From Calditrichota bacterium (lineage in GTDB: Bacteria > Calditrichota > Calditrichia > Calditrichales > J004), in contig RFFS01000158.1 of NCBI GenBank assembly GCA_003696775.1, positions 1-44,352 of the forward strand: 44,352 nt of DNA, read 5' to 3'. Made by a program: the position numbers and the translations under genes. This document shows positions 9,062 through 17,070 of this stretch, one piece after another. The notes beneath the pieces were generated by a model. It was not told where the DNA came from and made no database searches. It was given only the letters and a program-made list of their open reading frames with translations. Numbering within the stretch: position 1 is the first letter of the stretch; every line of letters starts with the position of its first letter.

Positions 9062-9091
9062 ATTAAGGTGTTTTTATTAACAAATTGTCAA
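9062..9091 (-). promoter_or_regulatory. Promoter for the SNF/AGCS transporter operon
   Basis: On the minus strand a perfect TTGACA (9091-9086) is followed after 18 bases by CTTAAT (9067-9062, 4 of 6). It sits just past the terminator of the cyclase operon, so one transcript ends and the next begins within about 40 bases. The leader before the SNF start is AT-rich and holds a small GGCC-TTAC-GGCC hairpin (8997-9008). Confidence 0.45.
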
Positions 9092-9103
9092 AAATTAAAA
9101 AAA

Positions 9104-9121
9104 GGAACGGCCAACCGTTCC
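9104..9121 (-). terminator. Strong intrinsic terminator of the CHASE2/cyclase operon
   Basis: A perfect 7-bp stem (GGAACGG/CCGTTCC) with a CCAA loop lies 6 bases past the cyclase stop. It is flanked by A-rich sequence on one side and nine Ts on the other, so it can work in both directions. In context it ends the minus-strand operon. Confidence 0.85.
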
Positions 9122-9127
9122 TTTTTT

Positions 9128-11284
9128 TTATTTCGTAGTCATGGTAAAGACGCCATCCCACTCTTCACCCGGATCGTTCACTTTGAATTCCAGGCAACGT
9201 TTACGATACAGGCGGGATGGCGGGTCATCCGGCACCAGTGAAAGACAGTGTTCAAAAAACTGAATGGCCGCGCTCCACCGTCGCTGTCGATAGGCCTCCA
9301 TCCCCTGCTTATAGACCGACAACATTTCCAGATAGCCGGAAGACAATGGTTGTGTGCGCTCGGCTATCAGCTCAAAAACTTCAATCGGTTTGTTTTTTCC
9401 CTTTACACGGATCAAATCAAGCGGTCGGGTATAAAAGTCGTTTTTTACATATTCATGGGTAAATTCACTGATCATAATAAATGTGCCATATTGCTTATTG
9501 GCGCCTTCAAGACGTGAACCCAGGTTCACATGGTCACCCATAACCGTGTAATCAAACACCGTCTCCGAACCCATGTTGCCCACAATCACTTCGCCGGTAT
9601 TGATACCGATACGCGCTTCCAGTTCCGGCTTGCCTTCGTTTTTCCATTTTTCGCGCAATTCCCTGAGCTTCTCTTGCATGCGCAATGCCACCCTGCAAGC
9701 CACCTGCGGATGATCCTCATAAGGTACCGGCACGCCGAATTCCGCCATGATCGCATCGCCTTCGTACTTGTCGATGATACCGTTATGCTCCAGAACAATA
9801 TTGGTCATGGCCGTAAGATATTCGTTCAACAAGACCACCAGTTCCTTGGGTGTCAGCTTTTCGGAAATGGTGGTAAAACCGGCCACGTCGGAAAACATGA
9901 CGGTTACCACGCGCTCTTCGCCGCCCAGTTGCAGTTTTTCGGGATTGGCCACGATATCCTGCACCACTTTTTCGGGAACATATTGGGCAAAAGCGCCACG
10001 CAGCATTTTCTTTTCCTGCTGGGTTTGCAGATAGTGATGTAAAATATGGCCGACATAGGCGAAACTGACAATAAGGGTTGGCGGCACCATATCCACAATC
10101 ATATTATGATTGGTAAATAAATAAAGCGCGATGAAAAAGAAACCTACAAAACCGGACAACACAGCGGCGGCCGACCACAATGTGGGCAAATAACGTGTTA
10201 CCAAAAAGGTGATGAGCAGCGCCAGAAGAATATTCCCCCAATGGAACAGCATCGGAGCGCGTTTCAGAAAACGCTTTTGCAGCATGGTCAGCAATGCATT
10301 GGCGTGGATTTCCACTCCCGGCATTTCCACCTTGGCATTTATACCTTCCGCCGTGGTGCTTTCCAGAAAAGGCGTTGGGAAGTTATCATGCAATTCCTGC
10401 ATGGTGGAACCGATCAACACGATTTTATCTTTTAGCAGACCGGAATATTTCAGGCCGGGCGTAATACCCGCTTCGGGGTCGCCGGGATCGTCAAACGCAT
10501 CAAGATCATAATCTTCCAACAGATCGAAATCTTCCGTATCCAGGATGTTATCAAAGGAATAGTTGGGGAACGAATAAGCCGGCCCGATGAAATTGACCAG
10601 CATGCTGTGCATATCATATTTGGGAATAATCAGATTACCCAGTTGAAAATCATCTTCCCGGCTTTCCAGCATAGCATCCGGTTGATCGGTATATAGCTTG
10701 TACAATTCCGCGGCAAAGGATGAATAAAGGGAATCATTGTGTGTATCGCCGATGATATAGCGTCTGTAAAAACCGTCCAGGTCGGCTTCAAGGGAAACCA
10801 GCCCCCACCGTGTTTTGGAGGTCATAAATTTTTCATAGGGCGGTATGACCGTACTGTACGAGCCCCGTTCAAAACTACGCAACATTTTACCCACCAGTAC
10901 GATATTTCCATAGGTGTTGAGTACCTGGGCCAGCTCATCATCTTCCTTTGTTCCGTACTTATCGGGCTGATCAAAGATAACGTCCACACCGATGGCTTTG
11001 GCGCCGGCTTCGTTTAAATTACGTAGCACATGCGCAAAATAAGAACGCGGCCAGGGCCAGCGATGCGGGGTCGATTCATCGGACTGATCATCAATTTTAA
11101 CAATCACGATGGGGTTATCCGGCACCTCCACCGGACCGCGCAGCCCAAAACGCATATCCAGCGATTTCAGTTCCAGGGTGCGGAAAGTTGTGGTGGAGGC
11201 CAGAAAAACAGCAACGATTACCGCCGCCAGACTGATCCCGAAGGCGATCAGCCCTTCGGAAATGTTGGATTTCTTCTTTTCCAT
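9128..11284 (-). CDS. CHASE2-domain adenylate cyclase (class III)
   Basis: A 718-residue membrane receptor. One helix (about 11-30) leads to an extracytoplasmic CHASE2 sensor (about 35-340; VPDNPIVIVKIDDQSDE, RWPWPRSYFAHVL, KAIGVDVIFD), followed by three closely spaced helices (about 348-412). Next come a linker (AFAQYVPEKVV) and a class III cyclase domain (about 455-642). Metal-binding aspartates are Asp466 (FSDVAGFT) and Asp510 (YEGDAIMA). Lys506 and the DYT at 578-580 fit ATP rather than GTP; transition-state residues Asn587 and Arg591 (VNLGSRLEG) are present, so the enzyme looks active and should make cAMP. The C-terminal 70 residues resemble a single TPR-like pair. An acidic insert lies at residues 245-272 of the sensor. 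It starts 8 bases after the barrel gene and is the last gene of its operon. Confidence 0.93.
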   Translation of the reverse strand: MEKKKSNISEGLIAFGISLAAVIVAVFLASTTTFRTLELKSLDMRFGLRGPVEVPDNPIVIVKIDDQSDESTPHRWPWPRSYFAHVLRNLNEAGAKAIGVDVIFDQPDKYGTKEDDELAQVLNTYGNIVLVGKMLRSFERGSYSTVIPPYEKFMTSKTRWGLVSLEADLDGFYRRYIIGDTHNDSLYSSFAAELYKLYTDQPDAMLESREDDFQLGNLIIPKYDMHSMLVNFIGPAYSFPNYSFDNILDTEDFDLLEDYDLDAFDDPGDPEAGITPGLKYSGLLKDKIVLIGSTMQELHDNFPTPFLESTTAEGINAKVEMPGVEIHANALLTMLQKRFLKRAPMLFHWGNILLALLITFLVTRYLPTLWSAAAVLSGFVGFFFIALYLFTNHNMIVDMVPPTLIVSFAYVGHILHHYLQTQQEKKMLRGAFAQYVPEKVVQDIVANPEKLQLGGEERVVTVMFSDVAGFTTISEKLTPKELVVLLNEYLTAMTNIVLEHNGIIDKYEGDAIMAEFGVPVPYEDHPQVACRVALRMQEKLRELREKWKNEGKPELEARIGINTGEVIVGNMGSETVFDYTVMGDHVNLGSRLEGANKQYGTFIMISEFTHEYVKNDFYTRPLDLIRVKGKNKPIEVFELIAERTQPLSSGYLEMLSVYKQGMEAYRQRRWSAAIQFFEHCLSLVPDDPPSRLYRKRCLEFKVNDPGEEWDGVFTMTTK

Positions 11285-11292
11285 GACCGACT

Positions 11293-13635
11293 CTAAAAAG
11301 TTACATCATAACGCACATTCACAATAGTGTCTTTCCAGTCCACGCCTGCCAGATCGCTGTAATCCATATAGTCCCAACGCAGGGATAAGGCGCCGAATTT
11401 TTCGGTGCGCAAATAAGCGCCCGCTGAATAATTCAGACGATTATAGGACTGACTTCCTTTAATTTGCTGCAACATCACATTGGCAAAAGGTTTCAGGCTC
11501 ATATTGCCGCTGCTGTTTTTATAAAGATATTCCACCCCCCCGTCATAGCGGGCAATTTCCGTGGTGCTGGCCGTGGCGCCGCTACCAAACGTGCTGTTGG
11601 TCTGACTGAATCCCAGACGCGTGGCAAAGGGAGCATCAAACTGATTGCGCAATCCCAGGCTGAATACGTTAAAGCTGGATTGATTGGTGGCTATGGCGCG
11701 ATCATCACGGGTAAAATTGTTAAAACTGACTGTTACCGTATTTTTTACGGAAGCCGTGTTAAATTTATAGCTGGAGGATAATCCGTAACGCTGGGTCGAA
11801 TTATCTTCCCGGTATAAGGCTTCATTATTGGGGTCCGCGTTATTGATGCGCGACTGGTTGCCAAAAGTTAACGTTACCCCCGGCAGATTGGTAAGCGGAA
11901 AGTAAGAAATGGATGCGCCAAAGTCTTTATTGTCGGTTTCCGCGCCTTCCTGGGAGAGATTATCCGTATAGGCGTTAAAATAAAGATTCATGAAAATCTG
12001 ATTATCCAGCAGGCGGATATTATCCGAAACATAAAGCCCGCGCACGCCCCGCAACAGGTATGGATTACCGGCTGTGGTGTAGTTGGCATCAATGGATTTG
12101 TAAGCCACTTTCAGCAACTGGTCAAAGTAGCTGAAATAGGCTTCGGCCTGCAATGCCAGGGACGGTATGGGGGCCAGGCCCTGGGAAAGTGTCAGAAAAC
12201 CGGTTGATTCCAACAGGTCCACATACGGTTTGACTCCGGAAGGAATATCGAATTGTTTGGCCAGGGTATCAAACTCTACTTTGCCCCGGGCATTGGTATT
12301 GCGAATACTGGCCTGCACGCTGCTTTTTATACGAACACGGTTATTATCCAGGTTGATATTAAGCGTGCTGCCCATGACCAGCGATTCCCTGGGATTCGCA
12401 CCGTATTTAATGGAACCGGGGTCTTCCTTGCCATTCACCAGATTGAGCCCCCAGCTCACATAACGACCAAAATTGAAAACCGGCCGTATGGCAATAAACG
12501 TTTCCTTATAGGTACCGTAACGGGATACAACCTCCGCGCCGCTGGAATCCTGCGTGGCGCTTCCTTCCACCGCGTTGGCTGTGGTACCCAGACTGACATC
12601 CAGGTCAAACCAGGCGCTTTTGAGACCGGTGGAGACCCCAAGGACACGGCGGTTCCAGAAGGTTAACGGATCATAGTTGCCGGAGAAATCCCCGCCCTTA
12701 ACATAAACACGGGTACGCGGTGTGAAATTATAGGCCATCAAAGCGGAATAACGGGTAGCGTTTTGAGAACTGTATCCCGGATTATTGTTATACTGTAAAC
12801 GCAGACCAATGTCCAAATCCTTATAGGCTCCGTCAAAATTTAGTCCCGCGCGTAAAAAATTATCTTGTTGTTTACTGATATTTTGAAATCGGTTATCGAG
12901 ATAAAAATTTGTACGGGAAGTAAAAGCCGCGCCGGAATTCCCCGAAGAACTTACCCGAAACGACCATTCTTTTTTACCCAACAGATTGCCGCTGCTGTTA
13001 AAAATTTTAAATTCCAGGTTATGATGCCCCACCGCCATTTTTTTCGGCGTCAGCATATAAAGGATGCCTTCGTTGTTCACCAGTTGGGACACGTTCACGC
13101 CATCAATAAGCAAACGCGTCCGGGCAGGATCGATATCGAGGTTTTCATCGGGAACGGATACGGCGATCAGCATTTCATCCTGAGGCACAACCGACTCCGG
13201 TTCCGGGCTGAGTACGATGATTTCCGCCAGGGCCTGGTTGACAGGTTCTTCAGCTCCGGCAATGACCTCGAATGACAAAGGATTGTTTTGAGGATCAACC
13301 GCGGGATAATAAAAAACACGACCGTCATACGCCTGCATGGCCAGGTAATATTCAATATGCCCCGGTGTCAGCTTTTTGGTGTCGATTTTGGTGGTAAGGC
13401 TCAGCCCTTCCTGACGCATGGGCGTCGAACGGTAGTCGGACGCGCCACGCGAACGGTAAAATAAACGCGCTTCATACACATCGCCGTCGAAAGATGAAAT
13501 GTTAAAAGCAATATCCGCGGAATGGCCGGCAACCACCGGTTGCAATTCCGTATGAAAAATCATCGGTGATCCGGCCAGGGCCACAGATGCCATTCCCACT
13601 GCCAGGAATGCTAAAAAAGTGCGAAACATACGCAT
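11293..13635 (-). CDS. Large outer-membrane protein: Ig-like domains plus beta-barrel
   Basis: The 780-residue protein has a signal peptide (1-21, ending VALAG). Residues about 25-125 and 135-235 look like two Ig-like beta domains; the first resembles the repeated YRSRGASDYRS / YYLAMQAYDG pattern of extracellular Ig folds. From about 240 to the end it is a long run of alternating amphipathic strands rich in Asn, Tyr and aromatic residues, and it closes with RYDVTF. A terminal Phe with alternating hydrophobics is the usual signal for outer-membrane barrel insertion. No TonB box or plug domain is seen. The ATG has GGGAGG 7 bases upstream. It lies between FecR and CHASE2-cyclase genes with short gaps, so it may be the outer-membrane partner of that sensor. 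I do not recognise a named family. Confidence 0.75.
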   Translation of the reverse strand: MRMFRTFLAFLAVGMASVALAGSPMIFHTELQPVVAGHSADIAFNISSFDGDVYEARLFYRSRGASDYRSTPMRQEGLSLTTKIDTKKLTPGHIEYYLAMQAYDGRVFYYPAVDPQNNPLSFEVIAGAEEPVNQALAEIIVLSPEPESVVPQDEMLIAVSVPDENLDIDPARTRLLIDGVNVSQLVNNEGILYMLTPKKMAVGHHNLEFKIFNSSGNLLGKKEWSFRVSSSGNSGAAFTSRTNFYLDNRFQNISKQQDNFLRAGLNFDGAYKDLDIGLRLQYNNNPGYSSQNATRYSALMAYNFTPRTRVYVKGGDFSGNYDPLTFWNRRVLGVSTGLKSAWFDLDVSLGTTANAVEGSATQDSSGAEVVSRYGTYKETFIAIRPVFNFGRYVSWGLNLVNGKEDPGSIKYGANPRESLVMGSTLNINLDNNRVRIKSSVQASIRNTNARGKVEFDTLAKQFDIPSGVKPYVDLLESTGFLTLSQGLAPIPSLALQAEAYFSYFDQLLKVAYKSIDANYTTAGNPYLLRGVRGLYVSDNIRLLDNQIFMNLYFNAYTDNLSQEGAETDNKDFGASISYFPLTNLPGVTLTFGNQSRINNADPNNEALYREDNSTQRYGLSSSYKFNTASVKNTVTVSFNNFTRDDRAIATNQSSFNVFSLGLRNQFDAPFATRLGFSQTNSTFGSGATASTTEIARYDGGVEYLYKNSSGNMSLKPFANVMLQQIKGSQSYNRLNYSAGAYLRTEKFGALSLRWDYMDYSDLAGVDWKDTIVNVRYDVTF

Positions 13636-13652
13636 GGTTTACCTCCCGATGA

Positions 13653-14330
13653 TTATTCGGATTTCTTAACTTTAAATTTCAACATTTTGCTTTTGCCCTG
13701 GGCATCCTTGAATTCCAGTTCAAATTCGTCGCCGGCGGCGTTGTCTTCATTCAGACCGGGTTTTTCGCCGGGTTTGGTTTTACGCACCACCGGTTTACTG
13801 TTTTTGGAGGTCACCACGCTTGTTTCACCTTTGTGCAACAAAGCCACACCGGCATCGTTGGCAATTTCCACAACGCCTTCTTCTCCGAAATAACTGGTTT
13901 TTCCTTTGTATTCCTGTACCGTCCAGAATTTGGTTCCCTTTACAGACGCCACCGAGGTGGGGGTGGTTACCCTGAAAAAACTGTTTTGCTTTGTGATGCT
14001 GGAAAAGATCGCTCCGAATTCAACAAAAATATTTTTGACGATGGAATTTTTTTCTTTTTTGGCCTGAATGAGACAAGTGGAATTGGGACGGATACGCAAC
14101 AGGCTGTTATCATCAATGAATTTGACCGCCGCGCGTCCTTTTTTACCGGTGGCAATTTTATCGCCGTCATTTAAACGCGTGCCGCGCCTGGCCTGCATGG
14201 ATTTACCCGTCTCTTTGTTTTTTATGGTTACCGTTCCCTTGGCCTTGATAACGATTGCGACCGTTTTCGCCTGCGCGCTAAGCACCAACAGAGTAAACAA
14301 CATTAAAAAAACTAATTTTACCGTTTTCAT
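13653..14330 (-). CDS. FecR-domain periplasmic protein
   Basis: The 225-residue protein has a signal peptide (1-21, ending LSAQA). The core is a FecR domain: KGTVTIKNKETGK, then RRGTRLNDGDKIATGKKGRAAVKFIDDNSLLRI, and the diagnostic FRVTTPTSVASVKGTKF at about 118-134. The C-terminal 60 residues are Lys/Glu rich (KVKKSE end) and probably flexible. Unlike true anti-sigma FecR proteins it lacks an N-terminal cytoplasmic anti-sigma segment and a transmembrane helix, and no ECF sigma gene is near. It is therefore more likely a periplasmic adaptor in the barrel/CHASE2 operon. Start ATG with AAGGAG; 17 bases separate it from the barrel gene. Confidence 0.88.
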   Translation of the reverse strand: MKTVKLVFLMLFTLLVLSAQAKTVAIVIKAKGTVTIKNKETGKSMQARRGTRLNDGDKIATGKKGRAAVKFIDDNSLLRIRPNSTCLIQAKKEKNSIVKNIFVEFGAIFSSITKQNSFFRVTTPTSVASVKGTKFWTVQEYKGKTSYFGEEGVVEIANDAGVALLHKGETSVVTSKNSKPVVRKTKPGEKPGLNEDNAAGDEFELEFKDAQGKSKMLKFKVKKSE

Positions 14331-14340
14331 GGCAATCTCC

Positions 14341-15444
14341 TTATCGTACCGTTACATCGGATAATTTATACTGACCCTTACTGCTGTACGTACTCAACTT
14401 TTTCAGCAGTTCCTGTGCCGACATAATCGAGCCGTTGAAACGAATCTTATTTAAATCGTAGCCTTCCAATTGACTAAAAACGGCGCGCATGTCATCTTCG
14501 GATAAGAGATTTAAGGCATTGATCAACTGATCCTTGGAAGCGCTCATAACCGTTTGGCCCTTTGCGGGATCCACAAGGGTAAACTCCCATAGCTCGCTTA
14601 ACAATTCATTTTCACCCGAACTGGTGGTAATAAACGATTTGACCAGCCAGACATAGGTTTCACCCACCTGCAGGGGGTAGGCGTTGGCCGTGGGGTACTG
14701 GAATACGAGGCCGTCCAACCGACCGGATTCAAAAACAGGCACGGAATTCAAAATATCATCAGCCGAGCTTGCTTCCTGCTGTTTTTTAAAAACCACCAGC
14801 TGATACTGACCACTGTTACCGTTCCATTGAAAAATCGGATTTTCCGTATAAACTTCATACTTTATACCGCTGTTAAGTTGCGTGCCGGGCGTAATCAGGT
14901 TTAACAACGTTGGATTCTGAATGACAAAGCTTTGCTCGTCGGTTGTTTCCTGTTGTACACCGTTTGCGGTATAATTCATGGTCAGAATCAATTGATATAA
15001 GCCGACCGGCAACTGACTGGTGGCCAGTATTTCATTCTGCAACTGTTCACCCACATCTTCCACGCCGCTTTCGGCGATTTTTATCTCCACGCCGTCAATC
15101 GTTTTGCCCTGAGATAAATCCACGTTTGTAAATACCCACTCCCTGGCATCTTCCGGCAGGGAAAAGGGTTTGGTTTTGATAAACGCCAGGGATTTACCGT
15201 CCAATTTAAAATCAAAACGGATCACCGCTTCTTCCACACTACCGGGCGTTTTATTGATGTGCAGGGCAAACAACTCTTCCGTGGCTCCCACCTGCAAAAA
15301 GTCAAAATCCGACAGATAAACGGACTGGTACTGCGACAAGCCGCGGTCTTCCAGCGTTACGGTAATTACCGCCGATTGGGATACGGCCGGCATCACGGCA
15401 AACAATAAGGCCCAAAGACCCCACAATAATTTTTGTCGCTTCAT
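14341..15444 (-). CDS. Secreted Ig/fibronectin-like protein of the CHASE2 operon
   Basis: This is the first gene of the operon, 367 residues from the ATG at 15444, which has an excellent AGGAGG site. An in-frame ATG 27 codons upstream lacks one. A signal peptide (1-23, ending SQSAV) is followed by about 170 residues of beta-rich sequence, a domain around 175-290 containing ENPIFQWNGNSGQYQLVVFK and GETYVWLVKSF, which is a fibronectin/Ig-like pattern seen in many extracellular proteins, and a helical C-terminal 60 residues (SEDDMRAVFSQLEGYD). I do not recognise a family. The QWNG...YQLVV pattern resembles the Ig-like modules of DUF928-type proteins found near CHASE2 genes in cyanobacteria, but that is a resemblance only. 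It ends 10 bases before FecR. Confidence 0.7.
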   Translation of the reverse strand: MKRQKLLWGLWALLFAVMPAVSQSAVITVTLEDRGLSQYQSVYLSDFDFLQVGATEELFALHINKTPGSVEEAVIRFDFKLDGKSLAFIKTKPFSLPEDAREWVFTNVDLSQGKTIDGVEIKIAESGVEDVGEQLQNEILATSQLPVGLYQLILTMNYTANGVQQETTDEQSFVIQNPTLLNLITPGTQLNSGIKYEVYTENPIFQWNGNSGQYQLVVFKKQQEASSADDILNSVPVFESGRLDGLVFQYPTANAYPLQVGETYVWLVKSFITTSSGENELLSELWEFTLVDPAKGQTVMSASKDQLINALNLLSEDDMRAVFSQLEGYDLNKIRFNGSIMSAQELLKKLSTYSSKGQYKLSDVTVR

Positions 15445-15514
15445 GATATTTCCTCCTGTTTGGTTGTGCGGATAAAGCACGTCATTATTTACAATATTTG
15501 TTATGACACAAAAC

Positions 15515-15529
15515 ACAGATGACATCTGT
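15515..15529. promoter_or_regulatory. Perfect 15-bp palindrome upstream of the CHASE2 operon
   Basis: ACAGATG-A-CATCTGT is a perfect 7-1-7 dyad, 71-85 bases before the first start codon of the operon. It directly abuts the CRP-like box. As DNA it may be an operator; as RNA it would make a poor hairpin because the loop is one base. It may pair with flanking CACA/TGTG to extend. Confidence 0.45.
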
Positions 15530-15545
15530 TGTGACGCTACTCTCA
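15530..15545. promoter_or_regulatory. CRP-like box (TGTGA-N6-TCTCA)
   Basis: TGTGA-N6-TCTCA matches the CRP/FNR-family consensus TGTGA-N6-TCACA at 9 of 10 positions. It lies 86-101 bases before the start codon of the operon that ends in an adenylate cyclase. If transcription starts near 15479, after a possible TAAATA -10 at 15491-15486, the box centre is about 58 bases upstream, close to a class I activator site. No -35 element is convincing, which would suit an activator-dependent promoter. The regulator gene is not in the window, so the assignment is tentative. Confidence 0.35.
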
Positions 15546-15731
15546 GGTTATGCGTGACAAGGGACAGATTTCTTTGCTGTCTATATTGAAATTAATACAG
15601 TTTTGTCGTCAAAATAAAGCTTCGACCCCAATTGTTTTAAATGTAGCGGTCTAAGCAGATTTTTGTTTCAAATTGTATATTACCGGCTGGTTCAAGTGGT
15701 TCAGAAATAATCTCAACAATTCATACAACGG

Positions 15732-16538
15732 TTATTCCATTCCAAATATTTCGGTTACAATGGCCGAAACCAGCGCTATAAATGTCTTTTTTACCTTATT
15801 TGCTGTAATGGTAACCTCTTCGTGTGTAAGCTTCTCGTTACTGATACCTGTCGCGTAATTGGTCAGGCAGGAAATACCCAGGGTTTGCATCCCCAGCGAA
15901 GCCGCCATGATCACTTCCGGCACGGTGGACATACTGGCCGCGTCACCACCCATTTTACGAATCATATTTACTTCGGCGGCGGTTTCGTATGTGGGACCGG
16001 AAGAGACCCATAACACCCCCCGTTTGAGCGGAATACCCTTTTCCAGAGCCACCCGCTCCACCTCCTGTTTCAATTCCGAGGCATACGGATTGGACATATC
16101 CGTAAAGCGCGGTTTTCCGCGTAAGGGCGATGTAAACAAAAAATTGACCTGATCATCGATCAACATCAGATCGCCGGGTTTATAACGGGGGTTCACACTG
16201 CCTGCCGCGTTGGTTACCACCAGTTTACCAATGCCCATTGCGGCCATGATTTCCACTACAAAACTTACCCGGGCGATCGGGTAGCCTTCGTAATAATGCG
16301 TGCGGCCCTGCACGGCCATCAGAGGGATATTTTTATGGGTTCCGAATACAAGAAACCCCTTATGGCCTTCCACCGTGGAACGGGGATAACCCGGTATTTC
16401 CGAAGTGGGGATTTTTACGGCATCATCAAAAGTATCGGCAAAATCGCCCAGACCGCTTCCCAGAATCAACGCGGCGCGGGGCGTCCAGGCCACCCGTTCT
16501 TTTATATAGTCAACAGCTTGTTTAACGTTTTCTTTCAT
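15732..16538 (-). CDS. punA: Purine nucleoside phosphorylase
   Basis: A 268-residue trimeric-type (PNP/MTAP family) phosphorylase that splits purine nucleosides into base and ribose-1-phosphate. Visible motifs include the phosphate loop ILGSGLGDFAD near residue 26, the EGHKGFLVFG segment, QGRTHYYEGYP, TNAAGSVNP, and the purine-binding GPTYETAAEVNMIRKMGGDAASMST, with CLTNYATGIS further on. It is the last gene of the nucleoside-salvage operon; its start overlaps the pgsA stop by 17 bases, with GGGAAAAGG as ribosome site. No hairpin follows it in the gap to the CHASE2 operon. The symbol could also be written deoD or pnp; the sequence is of the punA type. Confidence 0.95.
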   Translation of the reverse strand: MKENVKQAVDYIKERVAWTPRAALILGSGLGDFADTFDDAVKIPTSEIPGYPRSTVEGHKGFLVFGTHKNIPLMAVQGRTHYYEGYPIARVSFVVEIMAAMGIGKLVVTNAAGSVNPRYKPGDLMLIDDQVNFLFTSPLRGKPRFTDMSNPYASELKQEVERVALEKGIPLKRGVLWVSSGPTYETAAEVNMIRKMGGDAASMSTVPEVIMAASLGMQTLGISCLTNYATGISNEKLTHEEVTITANKVKKTFIALVSAIVTEIFGME

Positions 16539-17070
16539 CCTTTTCCCGTGATATGTAGCGTATGAATACCATTGTATAAGAGATTAACGACACCAATAAA
16601 GCACCTATTACAGCATATATGGCATACTCGAACAAGGTATGCCATCCCATCAGAAAAAACAAGATGCTAAGCGCTATGACATTAACACTGATTTTACCGG
16701 GCATATTAGAGGCGGTGATCCGATGCCGTTTTTCGTAGATAAACAAGGCGCCGATAATGATAAACAGATCGCGCGCGACGATCAGGGTGGCCAACCACAA
16801 AGGAAACCCCTGATAAAGATATAAGGCGATAACCGCCCCCGCCACGGTGACCTTATCCGCCAACGGATCGAGTATTTTACCCAGTTCGGATATCTGATGC
16901 CACTTTCGGGCCAGATAGCCGTCAAGAAAATCGGTCAGCATGGCCAGCGCCGCCAGATACAGGACATACACATTGTGTTGTTCTTTTATAAAATAGAAAG
17001 CCGGAATGACAAACAAAATCCGGATAAAACTTAATAAATTGGATAAGGTTTTATTTTCAGCTTTCATCAT
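16522..17070 (-). CDS. pgsA: CDP-diacylglycerol-glycerol-3-phosphate 3-phosphatidyltransferase
   Basis: A CDP-alcohol phosphatidyltransferase of about 182 residues that makes phosphatidylglycerol phosphate in the inner membrane. The catalytic signature D-x2-D-G-x2-A-R-x8-G-x3-D-x3-D is intact: TDFLDGYLARKWHQISELGK then ILDPLADKV. Four to five hydrophobic segments follow the family pattern. The ATG at 17070 forms a 4-base ATGA overlap with the sppA stop; a GTG two codons upstream is also possible. PgsA is the best-supported member, although other CDP-alcohol transferases share the signature. Its place inside a nucleoside-salvage operon is unusual and probably reflects co-transcription rather than pathway logic. 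Confidence 0.85.
   Translation of the reverse strand: MMKAENKTLSNLLSFIRILFVIPAFYFIKEQHNVYVLYLAALAMLTDFLDGYLARKWHQISELGKILDPLADKVTVAGAVIALYLYQGFPLWLATLIVARDLFIIIGALFIYEKRHRITASNMPGKISVNVIALSILFFLMGWHTLFEYAIYAVIGALLVSLISYTMVFIRYISREKDERKR

Noticed and set aside
15607-15612. TTGACG and TATAGA (15580-15585) as a promoter for the CHASE2 operon
   Set aside because: The spacing is 21 bases; only a poor -10 (TTCAAT) is available at 16 bases, so I did not call it.
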